A stretch of DNA of 64,000 nucleotides from Verrucomicrobiaceae bacterium (GCA_027491155.1 JAIXWR010000042.1:1-64000), one strand, 5' to 3'; counted from the first letter of the stretch, positions 1 through 10,504 are shown. Notes: generated from the sequence alone by a model not told the origin. Translations and numbers: made by a program.

Positions 1-57
1 GTCGAGCCGGCGTAGCTGGATTTCGTGGGTGAAGAAGCCGGTCTGGATCTCTGCCAT
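1..57 (-). CDS. ABC transporter permease, N-terminal fragment at window edge
   Basis: The minus strand opens with ATG at 57 and stays open to the window edge for 19 codons (MAEIQTGFFTHEIQLRRLD). It lies downstream, on the same strand, of an ABC exporter ATPase ending at 205. A permease subunit is the usual partner in that position, but nothing in these 19 residues identifies a family. The product is therefore inferred only from context. Confidence 0.35.
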   Translation of the reverse strand, partial: MAEIQTGFFTHEIQLRRLD

Positions 58-118
58 GCCTCAAACCAGCAGTTGCCGCTCCATTCCCGGCCGCGGCAGG
101 GAATAATTAGGAGTGCCT

Positions 119-160
119 TTCAGTCCGCCTGGACGGTTGGCGGATTTCGGGCGGACTGAA
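119..160. repeat. 11-bp inverted repeat between ATPase and next gene
   Basis: TTCAGTCCGCC at 119-129 pairs perfectly with GGCGGACTGAA at 150-160, with a 20-nt loop. It sits in the 147-bp gap between the ABC ATPase stop and the next minus-strand start. There is no T-run, so it is more likely an mRNA-stabilising or REP-like hairpin than a simple terminator. Confidence 0.5.
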
Positions 161-204
161 GTTCGCGGTCCAGTAGACCGCCCGGTTTCCGGACACGCCA
201 AGGT

Positions 205-1137
<933 letters not shown>

Positions 1138-1282
1138 GGAAAAGGGGTGGACGCCGGAAAACCCCGGAAAAACCGGCCTTGTGCGTTGACGCGCGCGGGG
1201 CGGCCTCATACCTAAGCGCTGCGCGCAGGGGGCCAAGCGGGAATTTCCCGAAATCACCCGCCGCCACCCGAACCTACCGCTC

Positions 1283-4063
1283 ATGAAATCGTCGGTTTCC
1301 GCCCGCTTCAATGCGGACTTGCTGGAGGAACAATACGCGCTGTGGTGCGCGGATGCCCGCTCGGTCGATCCCACCTGGTCGGCCTTTTTCGAAGGCTTCG
1401 AACTGGGCGTGGCCCAGCTCAAGCCCCGCGGAGGCGAACCGGCCGCCGTCCCGGCCGCTCCCGCCGCAGGGGTGCCATCGGGCGATGCCCAGGACTTTTA
1501 CGGCAAGGTGGTCAGCCTGGTGTACAATTTCCGGTCCCTCGGCCACACCCAGGCGAACATCAACCCGCTCTCGGAGCGGCCCGAGCGCAATCCGCGGCTC
1601 GAAATTTCCCAATACGGCTTCAGCGAGGCCGATCTCGAGCGGGAGGCTTCCAACCCTCTGTTCCGCGACGGCGCGAAGATGAAGCTGCGCGACATGATCG
1701 CCGCGCTGGAAGCGACCTACTCCGGCCACATCGGCTTCGAGTTCACCCACATCCTCAACACCACCGTCCGCAACTGGGTCCGCCACAAGATCGAGGCCCA
1801 CGCCCTGCGCGAGGAGGATCCGCCGTCGCGCAAGATCCAGGCCCTCGGCTGGCTGATCGAGGCGGACAGCTTCGAGAATTTCCTCGGCAAGAAGTTCCTC
1901 GGCGAGAAGCGCTTCTCGCTGGAAGGCGGCGAGGGCGCGATGGTGGTCCTCAACGCGATCCTTGAGAAATGCCCGTCGGCCGGCGTGCTCGAGATCGAGA
2001 TGGGCATGGCCCACCGCGGCCGCCTCAACGTGCTGGCGAACTTCGTCCGCAAGTCGTTGACCACCATTCTCTACGAGTTCACGCCGAACTACGAGCCCGA
2101 CCTCGTGGCGGGCGACGGCGACGTCAAATACCACCTCGGCTACGAAAGCGTCCGCGAGCTGCCCGACGGCAAGGTCCGCGTCAGCCTCGCCGCCAATCCC
2201 AGCCACCTCGAAGCCGTCAACGCCGTGGTCCAGGGCAAGGCCCGCGCCCGCCAGCGGCTGCTCGGCGACGACGGCGTGGCCACCGACCGCAAGCGCGTGC
2301 TCCCCATCCTGTTGCACGGCGACGCCGCCTTCGCCGGCCAGGGCTCGGTCGCCGAGTGCCTCAACCTCTCCCAGCTCCCCGGCTACCGCACCGGCGGGAC
2401 GATCCACCTGATCGTCAACAACCAGATCGGCTTCACCACGATGCCGGCCGACGCCCGCTCCTCCGCCTACGCGACCGACGTGGCGAAGATGGTCGAGGCG
2501 CCGATCCTCCACGTGAACGGCGAGGTGCCGATGGAACTCTACTGGGCCGCCCAGTTCGCCCTGGAGTTCCGCCAGCAGTTCGGCCGCGACGTGGTGATCG
2601 ACATGTACTGCTACCGCCGCCAGGGCCACAACGAGACCGACCAGGCCGCGTTCACCCAGCCGCACATCTACCGCCTGATCCAGAACCGCGAGACGATCGG
2701 CCAGATTTACAAGAAGCAGCTCGTCGCCCAGGGCGTGCTCACCCAGGAGCAGGCCGACCAGATCGAGAAGGACATCTGGGACCGCTTCGAGGCCGGCCAT
2801 GCGAAAATGATCGAGATGGAAGCCGCGGGCGACCGCAGCGTCTTCAGCGGCTCGACCGCCGTGGAGCAGGTGCCCTACAACCACGCCCCGGTGCCGACCG
2901 GCGTGTCGCGCGAGCTCATCCAGCACGTCGGCAAGGTGCTCACCACCGTTCCCGAAGGCTTCAACCTGCACCCGACGCTGGCCAAGCGCTTCATTCCCCG
3001 CCGGCAGGAAGCGCTGGAGAACGGCGGTCCGATCGACTGGGCCTTCGCCGAGTCGCTGGCCTGGGGTGCCCTGCTCACCGAAGGCCACCAGGTCCGCCTT
3101 TCCGGCCAGGACTGCCGCCGCGGCACCTTCTCCCACCGCCACGCGGTGTTCTACGATTCCGAAACCCGCGAGCGCTACATCCCGCTGGAGCACGTCAGTC
3201 CCACCCAGGCCAAGTTCTGCGTTTACAACTCCTTCCTTTCGGAGTTCGCGGTGCTCGGTTTCGACTACGGCTACTCGATCGGCGCGCCGAACATGCTGAC
3301 GCTCTGGGAAGCCCAGTTCGGGGATTTCTCGAACGGCGCCCAGGTGATCATCGACCAGTTCATTTCCTCGGCCGAGTCGAAGTGGCAGACGCCGACCGAC
3401 CTGGTGCTGCTCCTGCCGCACGGCTACGAAGGCATGGGCCCCGAGCACTCCAGCGCCCGCCTCGAGCGCTTCCTGCAGCTCTGCGCGGAAAAGAACATGG
3501 TGGTCGGCAATTTCACCACCCCCGCCCAGTATTTCCACGCCCTGCGCCGGCAGAAGCTCCGCGGCTTCCGCAAGCCGCTGGTGCTGATGACCCCGAAGAG
3601 CCTGCTGACCCGCCCCGAGGCGGTCTCCAGCGAGGCGGACTTCCTCGAAGGCTCGTGCTTCCAGGAGATCCTGCCGGATCCGCACCACTTCGAGGATCCG
3701 ATGCAGGTCAACCGGGTCGTCTTCTGCACCGGCAAGATCTACTACGACCTGGCTGCCTACCGTCAGGAAAAGGGCATCACCAACACCGCCATCCTGCGGA
3801 TCGAGCAGCTCTATCCCTTCCACAAAGAGCTGCTCGAAGCGCTGGTCAGCCAGTATCCGGCGGCCTCGAAGTTCGTCTGGTGCCAGGAAGAGCCGCTCAA
3901 CATGGGCGCCTGGTCCTACATCGCCCCGCGCCTCGAGAAGGTGCTCGACCGCCGCGTCCGCTACGCCGGCCGCGACCGCGCCTCCAGTCCGGCCGCCGGA
4001 TCGAAGGCGATGCACTACCGCGAGCAGAAGGCGCTCATCGACGCCGCATTCACCGTTTCTTGA
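1283..4063 (+). CDS. sucA: 2-oxoglutarate dehydrogenase E1 component
   Basis: The 926-aa thiamine-diphosphate-dependent E1 decarboxylates 2-oxoglutarate and reductively succinylates the lipoyl arm of E2 in the TCA cycle. It has the family's usual length. The N-terminal E2-binding helix is recognisable (LLEEQYALWCADARSVDP), followed by the conserved EIEMGMAHRGRLNVL and LLHGDAAFAGQGSVAECLN segments and the transketolase-like C-terminal half (LLLPHGYEGMGPEHSSARLE). The start at 1283 is the first ATG matching the family N-terminus. sucB follows after 90 bp on the same strand, so the two are probably co-transcribed. No E3 gene is in the window. Confidence 0.97.
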   Translation: MKSSVSARFNADLLEEQYALWCADARSVDPTWSAFFEGFELGVAQLKPRGGEPAAVPAAPAAGVPSGDAQDFYGKVVSLVYNFRSLGHTQANINPLSERPERNPRLEISQYGFSEADLEREASNPLFRDGAKMKLRDMIAALEATYSGHIGFEFTHILNTTVRNWVRHKIEAHALREEDPPSRKIQALGWLIEADSFENFLGKKFLGEKRFSLEGGEGAMVVLNAILEKCPSAGVLEIEMGMAHRGRLNVLANFVRKSLTTILYEFTPNYEPDLVAGDGDVKYHLGYESVRELPDGKVRVSLAANPSHLEAVNAVVQGKARARQRLLGDDGVATDRKRVLPILLHGDAAFAGQGSVAECLNLSQLPGYRTGGTIHLIVNNQIGFTTMPADARSSAYATDVAKMVEAPILHVNGEVPMELYWAAQFALEFRQQFGRDVVIDMYCYRRQGHNETDQAAFTQPHIYRLIQNRETIGQIYKKQLVAQGVLTQEQADQIEKDIWDRFEAGHAKMIEMEAAGDRSVFSGSTAVEQVPYNHAPVPTGVSRELIQHVGKVLTTVPEGFNLHPTLAKRFIPRRQEALENGGPIDWAFAESLAWGALLTEGHQVRLSGQDCRRGTFSHRHAVFYDSETRERYIPLEHVSPTQAKFCVYNSFLSEFAVLGFDYGYSIGAPNMLTLWEAQFGDFSNGAQVIIDQFISSAESKWQTPTDLVLLLPHGYEGMGPEHSSARLERFLQLCAEKNMVVGNFTTPAQYFHALRRQKLRGFRKPLVLMTPKSLLTRPEAVSSEADFLEGSCFQEILPDPHHFEDPMQVNRVVFCTGKIYYDLAAYRQEKGITNTAILRIEQLYPFHKELLEALVSQYPAASKFVWCQEEPLNMGAWSYIAPRLEKVLDRRVRYAGRDRASSPAAGSKAMHYREQKALIDAAFTVS

Positions 4064-4153
4064 AACACCCGATGGAAGAGGGTGGATGGCCCATGAAGCC
4101 GCCACGTTCTTCCGACTCCTCCGAGCTTCGCCACTTCTCAATCCGTCCTTCTC

Positions 4154-5605
4154 ATGTCCCTCGAAGTCAAAGTTCCCGCCGCCGGTGAATCCATCACCTC
4201 CGCCAACGTCGCCCGCTGGCACAAGGCGGAAGGCGAAAGCGTCCGCAAGGGCGAAGTCCTGGTGACCCTGGAAACCGACAAGGTTTCCTCCGAACTGGAG
4301 TCGCCCGCCGACGGGACCCTGCACATCGTGGTGCCCGAGGGCGAGGAAGTGGCCATCGGCACGGTGATCGCGAAGCTCGACGAAACCGCCGCCGCTCCCG
4401 GGAGCGCCGGTCCTCAGACCGGCAGCGCTGCTCCGGCCTCTGCCCCAGCCGCATCCGCCGCGCCCGCCCCGGCCGCCGCAGGAGCGGTCTTCGACGTGAA
4501 AGTCCCCGCCGCCGGCGAATCCATCACTTCCGCCAATGTCGCCCGCTGGCACAAGGGCGACGGCGCCGCGGTGGCCAAGGGCGAGGTGCTCGTCACCTTG
4601 GAAACCGACAAGGTCTCCAGCGAACTCGAAGCCGAGGTCGGCGGCACCCTCAAGATCCTCGTTTCCGAAGGCAACGAGGTCGGCATCGGCACCGTGATCG
4701 CCCGCATCACCGCCGGGAGCGCCGCTTCTCAGGCAGCCGCCCCCGCCCCAGCCCCCGCCACCGCCGCGGTGGTCAAGCAAGCCCCGGCGCCCGCCCCCGC
4801 TCCGGTTGCCGCCGCACCGGTCGAGGCCCCCAAGCCCCGCACCTTCGAACTGCCCGCTCCGGCCGCCCCATCGGCAATCGACAATCGGCCGTCGACCAGT
4901 TCCGACGGCCGCGTCACCCGCAAGAAGATGAGCATGCTGCGCCGCAAGATCGCGACGCATCTGGTCAACGCCCAGCAGACCGCCGCCATCCTCACCACTT
5001 TCAACGAGGCCGACATGTCGGCGGTGATGGACCTGCGCAAGGCGGTGCAGGAGGACTTCCTCAAGAAGCACGGCGTGAAGCTCGGCTTCATGTCCTTCTT
5101 CGTGAAAGCCGTGGTCCAGGCGCTCAAGGACGTGCCGCAGGTCAACGGCATGATCGACGGCCAGGACATCGTCCAGAACCACTTCTACGACATCGGCGTC
5201 GCCATCGGCACCGAGAAGGGCCTGATCGTCCCGGTCATCCGCGACGCCGACAAGAAGAGCTTCGCCCAGATTGAGCAGGACATCCTCGACTACGCCAAGA
5301 AGGCCAAGGACGGCAAGATCGCCATCGAGGACCTGCAAGGCGGCGTCTTCACCATCTCCAACGGCGGCACCTACGGCTCGCTGCTCAGTACGCCGATCCT
5401 CAACCCGCCCCAGAGCGGTATCTTGGGCATGCACACCATCCAGCAGCGCCCGGTCGCGGTGAACAATCAGGTCGTCATCCGCCCGATGATGTATCTGGCG
5501 CTGAGCTACGACCACCGCCTGGTGGACGGCAAGGAAGCCGTGACCTTCCTGATCCGCATCAAGGAGGGCATCGAGAATCCGACGCGCCTGATGTTGGAGA
5601 TGTGA
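4154..5605 (+). CDS. sucB: Dihydrolipoyl succinyltransferase E2, two lipoyl domains, no obvious E3-binding domain
   Basis: The 483-aa E2 core enzyme transfers succinyl groups from lipoamide to CoA. Two near-identical lipoyl domains occupy roughly residues 1-76 and 112-190, each with the lipoylation motif [10 protein letters not shown] (Lys43 in the first). They are joined by Ala/Pro-rich swinging linkers. The catalytic domain begins near residue 255 ([16 protein letters not shown]) and carries DHRLVDG near the C-terminus. Most bacterial SucB proteins have one lipoyl domain and a peripheral-subunit-binding domain. Here the linker runs straight into the catalytic domain and I see no such domain. 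Adjacency to sucA supports the 2-oxoglutarate assignment over pyruvate. Confidence 0.93.
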   Translation: MSLEVKVPAAGESITSANVARWHKAEGESVRKGEVLVTLETDKVSSELESPADGTLHIVVPEGEEVAIGTVIAKLDETAAAPGSAGPQTGSAAPASAPAASAAPAPAAAGAVFDVKVPAAGESITSANVARWHKGDGAAVAKGEVLVTLETDKVSSELEAEVGGTLKILVSEGNEVGIGTVIARITAGSAASQAAAPAPAPATAAVVKQAPAPAPAPVAAAPVEAPKPRTFELPAPAAPSAIDNRPSTSSDGRVTRKKMSMLRRKIATHLVNAQQTAAILTTFNEADMSAVMDLRKAVQEDFLKKHGVKLGFMSFFVKAVVQALKDVPQVNGMIDGQDIVQNHFYDIGVAIGTEKGLIVPVIRDADKKSFAQIEQDILDYAKKAKDGKIAIEDLQGGVFTISNGGTYGSLLSTPILNPPQSGILGMHTIQQRPVAVNNQVVIRPMMYLALSYDHRLVDGKEAVTFLIRIKEGIENPTRLMLEM

Positions 5606-5620
5606 TCCGGTAGCCTTTGT

Positions 5621-5657
5621 CGGGGACGAGCTCCGGGAAATCCGGGCGTCGTCCCCG
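5621..5657. terminator. Hairpin between convergent sucB and protease genes
   Basis: CGGGGACGA (5621-5629) pairs with TCGTCCCCG (5649-5657) across a GC-rich loop. It lies between sucB (ends 5605) and a convergent minus-strand gene (ends 5670). There is no T-run on either side, so a terminator role is likely from position only. Confidence 0.4.
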
Positions 5658-5669
5658 CGGGAATTCGAA

Positions 5670-7268
5670 TCACGGCGCCTGCCCGCTGCGCAGCCGCGCC
5701 ATCTGCACCGGCAGGTCGACCGGGGTGCCATCGGCGAGGTGGTAGCTGCCGCGGAAGCTGATGCCGCTGGAAATCATCGGTTCCCCCGTCAAGGGGTCGA
5801 TGCCCGCGACGAAGGGCGGCCAGCTGATCCAGGATGCCGGGTTGGGCGTCGTGTAGAGGACGTTCGGGACGTGGATCCGGTAGCCGTTCTCCCCTTGCGC
5901 CACCGCCACGGCACCGGGGAAGCCGGCGGCCAGCAGGTCCTCCTGAAGGCGTCCCGCCTGTTGCGGGAGCTGGTAGGGAGCCCGGGGCAGGGGCACCGGC
6001 TTGTCGTTGATGTTCACCGAGGTGATCAAGCGGGGAAAGGGTTCCGCAGCGGTCAGGTCGGCCAGCCGGGTGCGGGACAGGACCGGAACCTTGGAACGGA
6101 CGGTGTAGCGCCAGCCGCCGGCCACTTCGACCGGCGGGCCGAGGTCGGTGAAGCGCCCGGTCTCCCAGGTCTTCAGGTTCTGGCTCCACTCGAGCTGGAA
6201 GGAGGCACCGCCGTGGCGGCTCAGGCCGTTGGCCGCGCTGCCGTTCAGCAGCTGGCGGGACACGAAGGAGACATCGAGGAACTTCTCGCCCTCCACCAAG
6301 GTGATGGACTGCTCCAGCCGGTCGGGGTCGGGAGCCGTGATCGATTCGCCCAGCGCCGCCTCGAGCTCCGTCGGGGCAAGCGCCGGATTCAGGGAAAGCC
6401 GGTAGATGGCCGCCGCCGTGGCGAGGGCGGTGGCGGGGCTGGTGCCCGTCATCGCCTGGCTGAGCCCGGTGGCCGGCAACGGCAGGGAAAGGGTGCGCAC
6501 CGTCTCGCCCGGCGCCTTGAGGTCCACCGCCGGGCCCCAATTGGACATGGCCAGGGGCTGGAGATTCCTGGCGTAGGCCCCGACGCCAATCACGCCGTCC
6601 TTGATCCCGTAGGCGGACGGAACGTACTTCGAGGCGTCGTCGCTGGCGTTGCCGGCGGACACGATGACCGGGATCCCGGCTTGCACCGCCTGGTTGATCG
6701 CGTTTTCGAGGATCGAGCTGGAAGATCCGGTCTGGGAACCGCTGGCGATGCAGATCACCGCCGGGATGGCGTCCGCTGCGTCGGCTTCGCGCTCCACCGC
6801 TTCCAACACGGCGTCCGCGAGCTGCCCGGAGGTGGTCGACGGCAGGTCGCTCGCGTAAACGTTCATGCTCACCACCCGCACCGGCGTGCCCGCGACGGCC
6901 CCCGAATCCGGGCCGGCAATGATATCAAGCATCCGCGTGCCGTGGAGCGATGAAGTTGAGACAATCGGCGAATAACCCGGCTCGAATGTCAGATTGGGGT
7001 TCCGAGCGAACCAGGTGGACCGGTGGGAAACGCCCGTATCAATGAGGTAAAGCCGCACGGAATTCTTCGTCGGCGGAAAGACCATATAGCGAGTCCCGGG
7101 CTCCGAGGTAATCTGTCCGTTCGGGATTAAGATATCACGATCATGACTCTTGCGGATGTCGCTATCCTTAGCTGCTGATCCCGGCGCGACGAGGGAAAGT
7201 GCCGCTAGAATCAAGAATCCCGGCGCGAAGTGACGTTTCGAGGTGGGTGGACGATCCGCTTGCTTCAT
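5670..7268 (-). CDS. Exported subtilisin-like serine protease (S8 family)
   Basis: This 532-aa protein has an N-terminal signal sequence (hydrophobic residues about 15-31, then APGSAAKD) and a peptidase S8 domain. The triad is visible: Asp77 in LYLIDTGVS, His109 in SSLHGTRM and Ser277 in MTGTSPATALA. The oxyanion asparagine is Asn207 in VSAGNAS. There is no clear propeptide. The C-terminal 200 residues contain a PEP-CTERM-era style beta-rich region of unknown role but no sorting motif that I can see. Start ATG 7268 is preceded by an AT-rich stretch likely to hold the promoter. It is monocistronic and convergent with sucB. Confidence 0.88.
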   Translation of the reverse strand: MKQADRPPTSKRHFAPGFLILAALSLVAPGSAAKDSDIRKSHDRDILIPNGQITSEPGTRYMVFPPTKNSVRLYLIDTGVSHRSTWFARNPNLTFEPGYSPIVSTSSLHGTRMLDIIAGPDSGAVAGTPVRVVSMNVYASDLPSTTSGQLADAVLEAVEREADAADAIPAVICIASGSQTGSSSSILENAINQAVQAGIPVIVSAGNASDDASKYVPSAYGIKDGVIGVGAYARNLQPLAMSNWGPAVDLKAPGETVRTLSLPLPATGLSQAMTGTSPATALATAAAIYRLSLNPALAPTELEAALGESITAPDPDRLEQSITLVEGEKFLDVSFVSRQLLNGSAANGLSRHGGASFQLEWSQNLKTWETGRFTDLGPPVEVAGGWRYTVRSKVPVLSRTRLADLTAAEPFPRLITSVNINDKPVPLPRAPYQLPQQAGRLQEDLLAAGFPGAVAVAQGENGYRIHVPNVLYTTPNPASWISWPPFVAGIDPLTGEPMISSGISFRGSYHLADGTPVDLPVQMARLRSGQAP

Positions 7269-7604
7269 GGGTATGGGAGAACGGCAAAAACAATGAACAA
7301 TCGGAGGATCGGGTCTAGCAAATATCGTTATCCACGAGCACTTAATTATTTAAAATATAGCAATCTTGATCGCTGAGGCTTCTAAAATTTAAAATAAGAT
7401 TCATTAAGTTTTAAAAATAACTAAACAATAGGCTGCAGGGCCAGAGCGGCCGGCAGCCCGGCACCGTTGGTGATGGCGTGTGCTTGCGAGATTCGGGCAC
7501 CAGCGGGAATGCCGGTCCGGCAGGTATCCGGGAGGCGCCGCTTGTTTTGGATTTCCTGATTCTTCGAGCTTCCCGTGAATCCCGGCCCGTGCTACGCCCA
7601 TGCC
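7269..7604. other. AT-rich divergent intergenic region
   Basis: These 336 bp separate the minus-strand protease from the plus-strand amidase. Bases about 7310-7430 are strikingly AT-rich (runs such as ttaattatttaaaatata) in an otherwise GC-rich genome. It probably holds promoters for both genes. I see no ORF or RNA gene in it. Confidence 0.5.
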
Positions 7605-8363
7605 ATGAAATTGCCCTTTGTGGCCTCCATGCTGGCCTTGTCGGCCGTGTGTTTTCATTGCGCCCAGGTCGCGCCCCTGCCCGGCCTGAGCGATCAGGCG
7701 GTGGGGTCCTTCGGCGTGCCCGCCCCGGGTTCGGCCCCGCGGACCGTTTCCACTTCGGTTTCCACCTCCGCCTCGGGACTTTTGCGGGAGATCAACCTGA
7801 AGGTCGACATGGTCCCCAAGGGCACCCACGGCCGCAAGGTGGTCCGGCCGATGAACCCGCGCTACATCACGATCCATTCCACCCAGAACTGGACCGCCGG
7901 GGCCGATCGGCACTCGCTGGCGCTGAAGCGCGGGGCGCTGCGCTCCCCGAAGAGCAAGCGCGGCAACCGGATCGGCTACCTGATCTGGCATTTCACGGTG
8001 GACGACTCGGTGGCGATCCAGCACATGCCGGTCACCGAGCAGGGCGAGCACGCCGATTTCGACGGCCCGGGCAACCGCCTCTCGATCGGGATCGAGATGT
8101 GCGAGCACCGCGGGAACAACCGCGACGCGACGATCGAGCGCACCGCCAAGCTCACCGCCAAGCTGATGCACGAGCGGGGCATCCCGCTGAGCCGCGTGGT
8201 GCCGCACTACCACTGGCCGCGCCGCGGGAAGACGCCACCGAACAAGAATTGCCCGCATTTCCTGCTCGATAACGGCCGGCCCGGTACCAAGTGGCGCTGG
8301 TTCCTCGGCCGGGTGGATTACCATTACAAGCGGGCCTACCAGCAGACCGTGGTCGCCCGCTGA
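7605..8363 (+). CDS. N-acetylmuramoyl-L-alanine amidase (Amidase_2 type)
   Basis: The 252-aa exported amidase should cleave the amide bond between muramic acid and the stem peptide of peptidoglycan. The zinc site is suggested by His in YITIHSTQNW, His residues in VVPHYHWPRRG and the following NKNCPHFL segment, as in the Amidase_2/PGRP fold. The N-terminus is a signal peptide, possibly of lipoprotein type (cysteines at 16 and 19), but the lipobox is not clean. ATG 7605 was chosen over an upstream in-frame ATG at 7575 because the signal peptide starts there. Its stop overlaps the next start by one base (TGATG), so the pair is translationally coupled. Confidence 0.85.
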   Translation: MKLPFVASMLALSAVCFHCAQVAPLPGLSDQAVGSFGVPAPGSAPRTVSTSVSTSASGLLREINLKVDMVPKGTHGRKVVRPMNPRYITIHSTQNWTAGADRHSLALKRGALRSPKSKRGNRIGYLIWHFTVDDSVAIQHMPVTEQGEHADFDGPGNRLSIGIEMCEHRGNNRDATIERTAKLTAKLMHERGIPLSRVVPHYHWPRRGKTPPNKNCPHFLLDNGRPGTKWRWFLGRVDYHYKRAYQQTVVAR

Positions 8364-8773
8364 TGAACGGTCCGAGCCGCGAGCCTTCGCACGGCAGCCC
8401 GGGCAACCGGGACGTGCTGCTGGATCCCGACGTCTTCTACGTCTGCCAGCGCTGCACCGCCTGCTGCAAGTGGCCGGGTGACGTACGGATCGAGGAAGAC
8501 GAGATCGGCCCGATCGCCGCGCACCTCGGTCTGGCAGAGGAAGAGTTCATCGCCCGCTACACCCGGCTGCGGACCAACCGGCAGGGCTTGTCCTTGATCG
8601 AGCGGGAGAACCACGAGTGCATCATGCTCGAAGCGGGCGGTTGCCGCATCCATCCGGTGAAGCCCGCCCAGTGCGCCGGCTTCCCCAACAAGTGGAACTT
8701 CGCCGGTTGGCGGGAAGTGTGCGAGGCGAAGCCGGTGCCGATGGCGGAGGCGCGGGCCCGGGGCCTCGCGTGA
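8363..8773 (+). CDS. YkgJ-family cysteine cluster protein
   Basis: This 136-aa cytoplasmic protein has the Cys cluster CQRCTACCKWPGD near residue 30 and further cysteines in HECIMLEAGGCRIHPVKPAQC, the pattern of the YkgJ/UPF0153 Zn- or Fe-S-binding family (CxxCxxCC). The reaction is unknown for the family. ATG 8363 overlaps the amidase stop by one base. Confidence 0.85.
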   Translation: MNGPSREPSHGSPGNRDVLLDPDVFYVCQRCTACCKWPGDVRIEEDEIGPIAAHLGLAEEEFIARYTRLRTNRQGLSLIERENHECIMLEAGGCRIHPVKPAQCAGFPNKWNFAGWREVCEAKPVPMAEARARGLA

Positions 8774-8843
8774 TGACGGCAAAACCCGGGCCGCTGGGCG
8801 GGCCGGGCCATCCCTGGGAGGAGGGAAAGCGGAGGCCTCCTGC

Positions 8844-9662
8844 TCAGCGGCTGCGGCGGAGCAGACCGAGGAAGCCGATCGCACCGAGAAGGGCGGTCGT
8901 GGGTTCGGGGACGGCCGTTACTGCTGTCACTTGGAAATTGTCGATGGCCAAGCCGTGGTCATTGCCAAGATCGTTATTCTCCGCCCATCGGATCCAAAGT
9001 GTGTCTCCGACATTGAGGGAGAGCGCCGAGATTGTGCCCCCTCTTCCAGAAACAAGTCCGGTCGTGTTTCCGTCCACGGCAGCACCGCTGCTAGTGTTGA
9101 CTGCTACCGGGCTCGACCAATCGAAAGTCCCGCCGGGGCTGGTCCAAGAGGTTACCGTGTTGAATGAGGCACCAATACCCCATTGGAGCACCATGGTCTG
9201 AGTCGTGGGGATCGTGGCGCCGCCATCGCGCCATTGCTCGCCATCAAAGCCTACGGTGATACTGGCAAGCGTATCGGTCGTATTGTTCGTGAAGGCGACC
9301 GCGATCCAAGCGGCGACCGAACCAGCGGCAGGACTGCCAAAAACTGCCCCTCCGGATGCAACACCGCCGAGAGCCCGGTCTGTGGCAGAGGTGGCTCCAA
9401 AGCTGTAAATCGCCCCCGCATTGGAACTCCCGGTGCCCGCATTGTATGCAGTCATTGCGGTCCCTGGAGCTGGTTGCCTGAAAAGGCTCCAGCCTGGCAA
9501 AGTGGAATTGTTGGTGAAAGAGTTGGCCGTTCCGGTATTGGCGAGGCCATCGAAACTTTGCGAGTAGGTGTAGGAAAGGTTCGTGATGCTCAGGGCGGCA
9601 CGCGCAGATCCGGTGAGTGCTGCAAGGGCGGATGCGATGGCAAGTGCATGAACTGGGCTCAT
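8844..9662 (-). CDS. PEP-CTERM sorting domain protein
   Basis: A 272-aa exported protein. The signal peptide covers residues 1-22 (cleavage likely after SARA), followed by a Ser/Thr/Gly-rich beta-type body. It ends with the PEP-CTERM signature VPEPTTALLGAIGFLGLL plus the basic tail RRSR. Such proteins are processed by exosortase and linked to the surface or exopolysaccharide. No exosortase lies nearby, which is usual because one enzyme serves many scattered substrates. Specific function unknown. Confidence 0.92.
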   Translation of the reverse strand: MSPVHALAIASALAALTGSARAALSITNLSYTYSQSFDGLANTGTANSFTNNSTLPGWSLFRQPAPGTAMTAYNAGTGSSNAGAIYSFGATSATDRALGGVASGGAVFGSPAAGSVAAWIAVAFTNNTTDTLASITVGFDGEQWRDGGATIPTTQTMVLQWGIGASFNTVTSWTSPGGTFDWSSPVAVNTSSGAAVDGNTTGLVSGRGGTISALSLNVGDTLWIRWAENNDLGNDHGLAIDNFQVTAVTAVPEPTTALLGAIGFLGLLRRSR

Positions 9663-9785
9663 AATGAAGTTTTGTTGGTCCTCGATCGTCCGGGAGTTTT
9701 TCAGCTACGGGCGAAGGAGCTAAGCAACCGAGATGCCACCCACGAAGCGAATACCGTGCTTGTGACAGAAGTGTCGCCGTTGGAA

Positions 9786-9816
9786 CGAAAACGGCCACCC
9801 GTTTGCACGGGTGGCC
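9786..9816 (-). terminator. Rho-independent terminator after ilvN
   Basis: GGCCACCCG (9793-9801) and CGGGTGGCC (9808-9816) form a perfect 9-bp stem with a 6-nt loop. On the minus strand it is followed by a T-run (aaaa at 9788-9791 on plus). It lies 32 bp past the ilvN stop. Confidence 0.8.
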
Positions 9817-9847
9817 GGTGAAGGGGTTCAGGAAAGCCGAAGGCTTC

Positions 9848-10393
9848 TCACGTCGCCTGCTCGCCGCGGGCCATGACGACCTTGCCGGTGCGGACGGTCT
9901 CGATGATCTCGAACTGGGAGAACATCGCCACGGCGGAGTCGACCTTCAGGCTGTCGCCGGTGATCATGACGATCATCGACGCGGGGGTGAGGTCGACGGT
10001 CTTGCCGCCGAAATGCTCGGTGATCTGCAGCGCCTGGGAGCGGTCCTCCGGGGAGCACTTGATCTTGATCAGGATCATTTCCTTGGTCACCGAGTCGTCC
10101 GAGGTGTGCTCGAAGCAGTGGATGACGTCGATGAGCTTGGAGACCTGCTTGATGATCTGGTCGAGGCCCTGGGGATCGCCGCTGATGCCGATGGTCATGC
10201 GCGAGAAGTTCGCGTTGCGGCCTTCGGAGACGACCAGGGAGTCGATGTTGAAGCCGCGGCGCGAGAACACCTGGCAGATCCGCATCAGCACGCCGGGCTC
10301 GTTGTTCACGAGGATGGACAGCGTGTGGGCCGCCCCGCGGCGGGGGGGCAGGGCTTTGGCGGGGGTGTCGGTGGTGACGATGGTCTTGGGCAT
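9848..10393 (-). CDS. ilvN: Acetolactate synthase small (regulatory) subunit
   Basis: The 181-aa regulatory subunit activates the catalytic subunit and confers valine feedback inhibition in branched-chain amino acid synthesis. The ACT domain is at the N-terminus (HTLSILVNNEPGVLMRICQV, then RRGFNIDSLVVSEG), and the IlvN C-terminal domain follows (GKTVDLTPASMIVMITGDS). Length is typical for this family. It lies downstream of ilvB on the same strand, separated by 111 bp containing an unusual inverted repeat. Confidence 0.95.
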   Translation of the reverse strand: MPKTIVTTDTPAKALPPRRGAAHTLSILVNNEPGVLMRICQVFSRRGFNIDSLVVSEGRNANFSRMTIGISGDPQGLDQIIKQVSKLIDVIHCFEHTSDDSVTKEMILIKIKCSPEDRSQALQITEHFGGKTVDLTPASMIVMITGDSLKVDSAVAMFSQFEIIETVRTGKVVMARGEQAT

Positions 10394-10413
10394 GGGAAGA
10401 AGGATTGGAAAGT

Positions 10414-10493
10414 AGTGATCAGTGATCAGTCAGCAGTGATCAGAGAAAGGCAGTGCGGGAAGGATTTCCACTGATCACTGCTCACTGATCACT
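10414..10493. repeat. AGTGATCAGTGA-type palindromic repeat between ilvB and ilvN
   Basis: The left arm (10414-10443) is built of tandem AGTGATC units. The right arm (10471-10493) is its reverse complement apart from a 7-nt insertion. The whole can fold into one long hairpin. It looks like a REP/MITE-like element inserted between two genes normally transcribed together. Confidence 0.75.
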
Positions 10494-10504
10494 CGGCACT
10501 TTCT

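Noticed and set aside
1274-5731. A very long open frame (1485 codons) on the minus strand across sucA and sucB
   Set aside because: It is an antisense shadow of two well-recognised GC-rich genes, with low-complexity Asp/Val/Gly/His composition and no family pattern.
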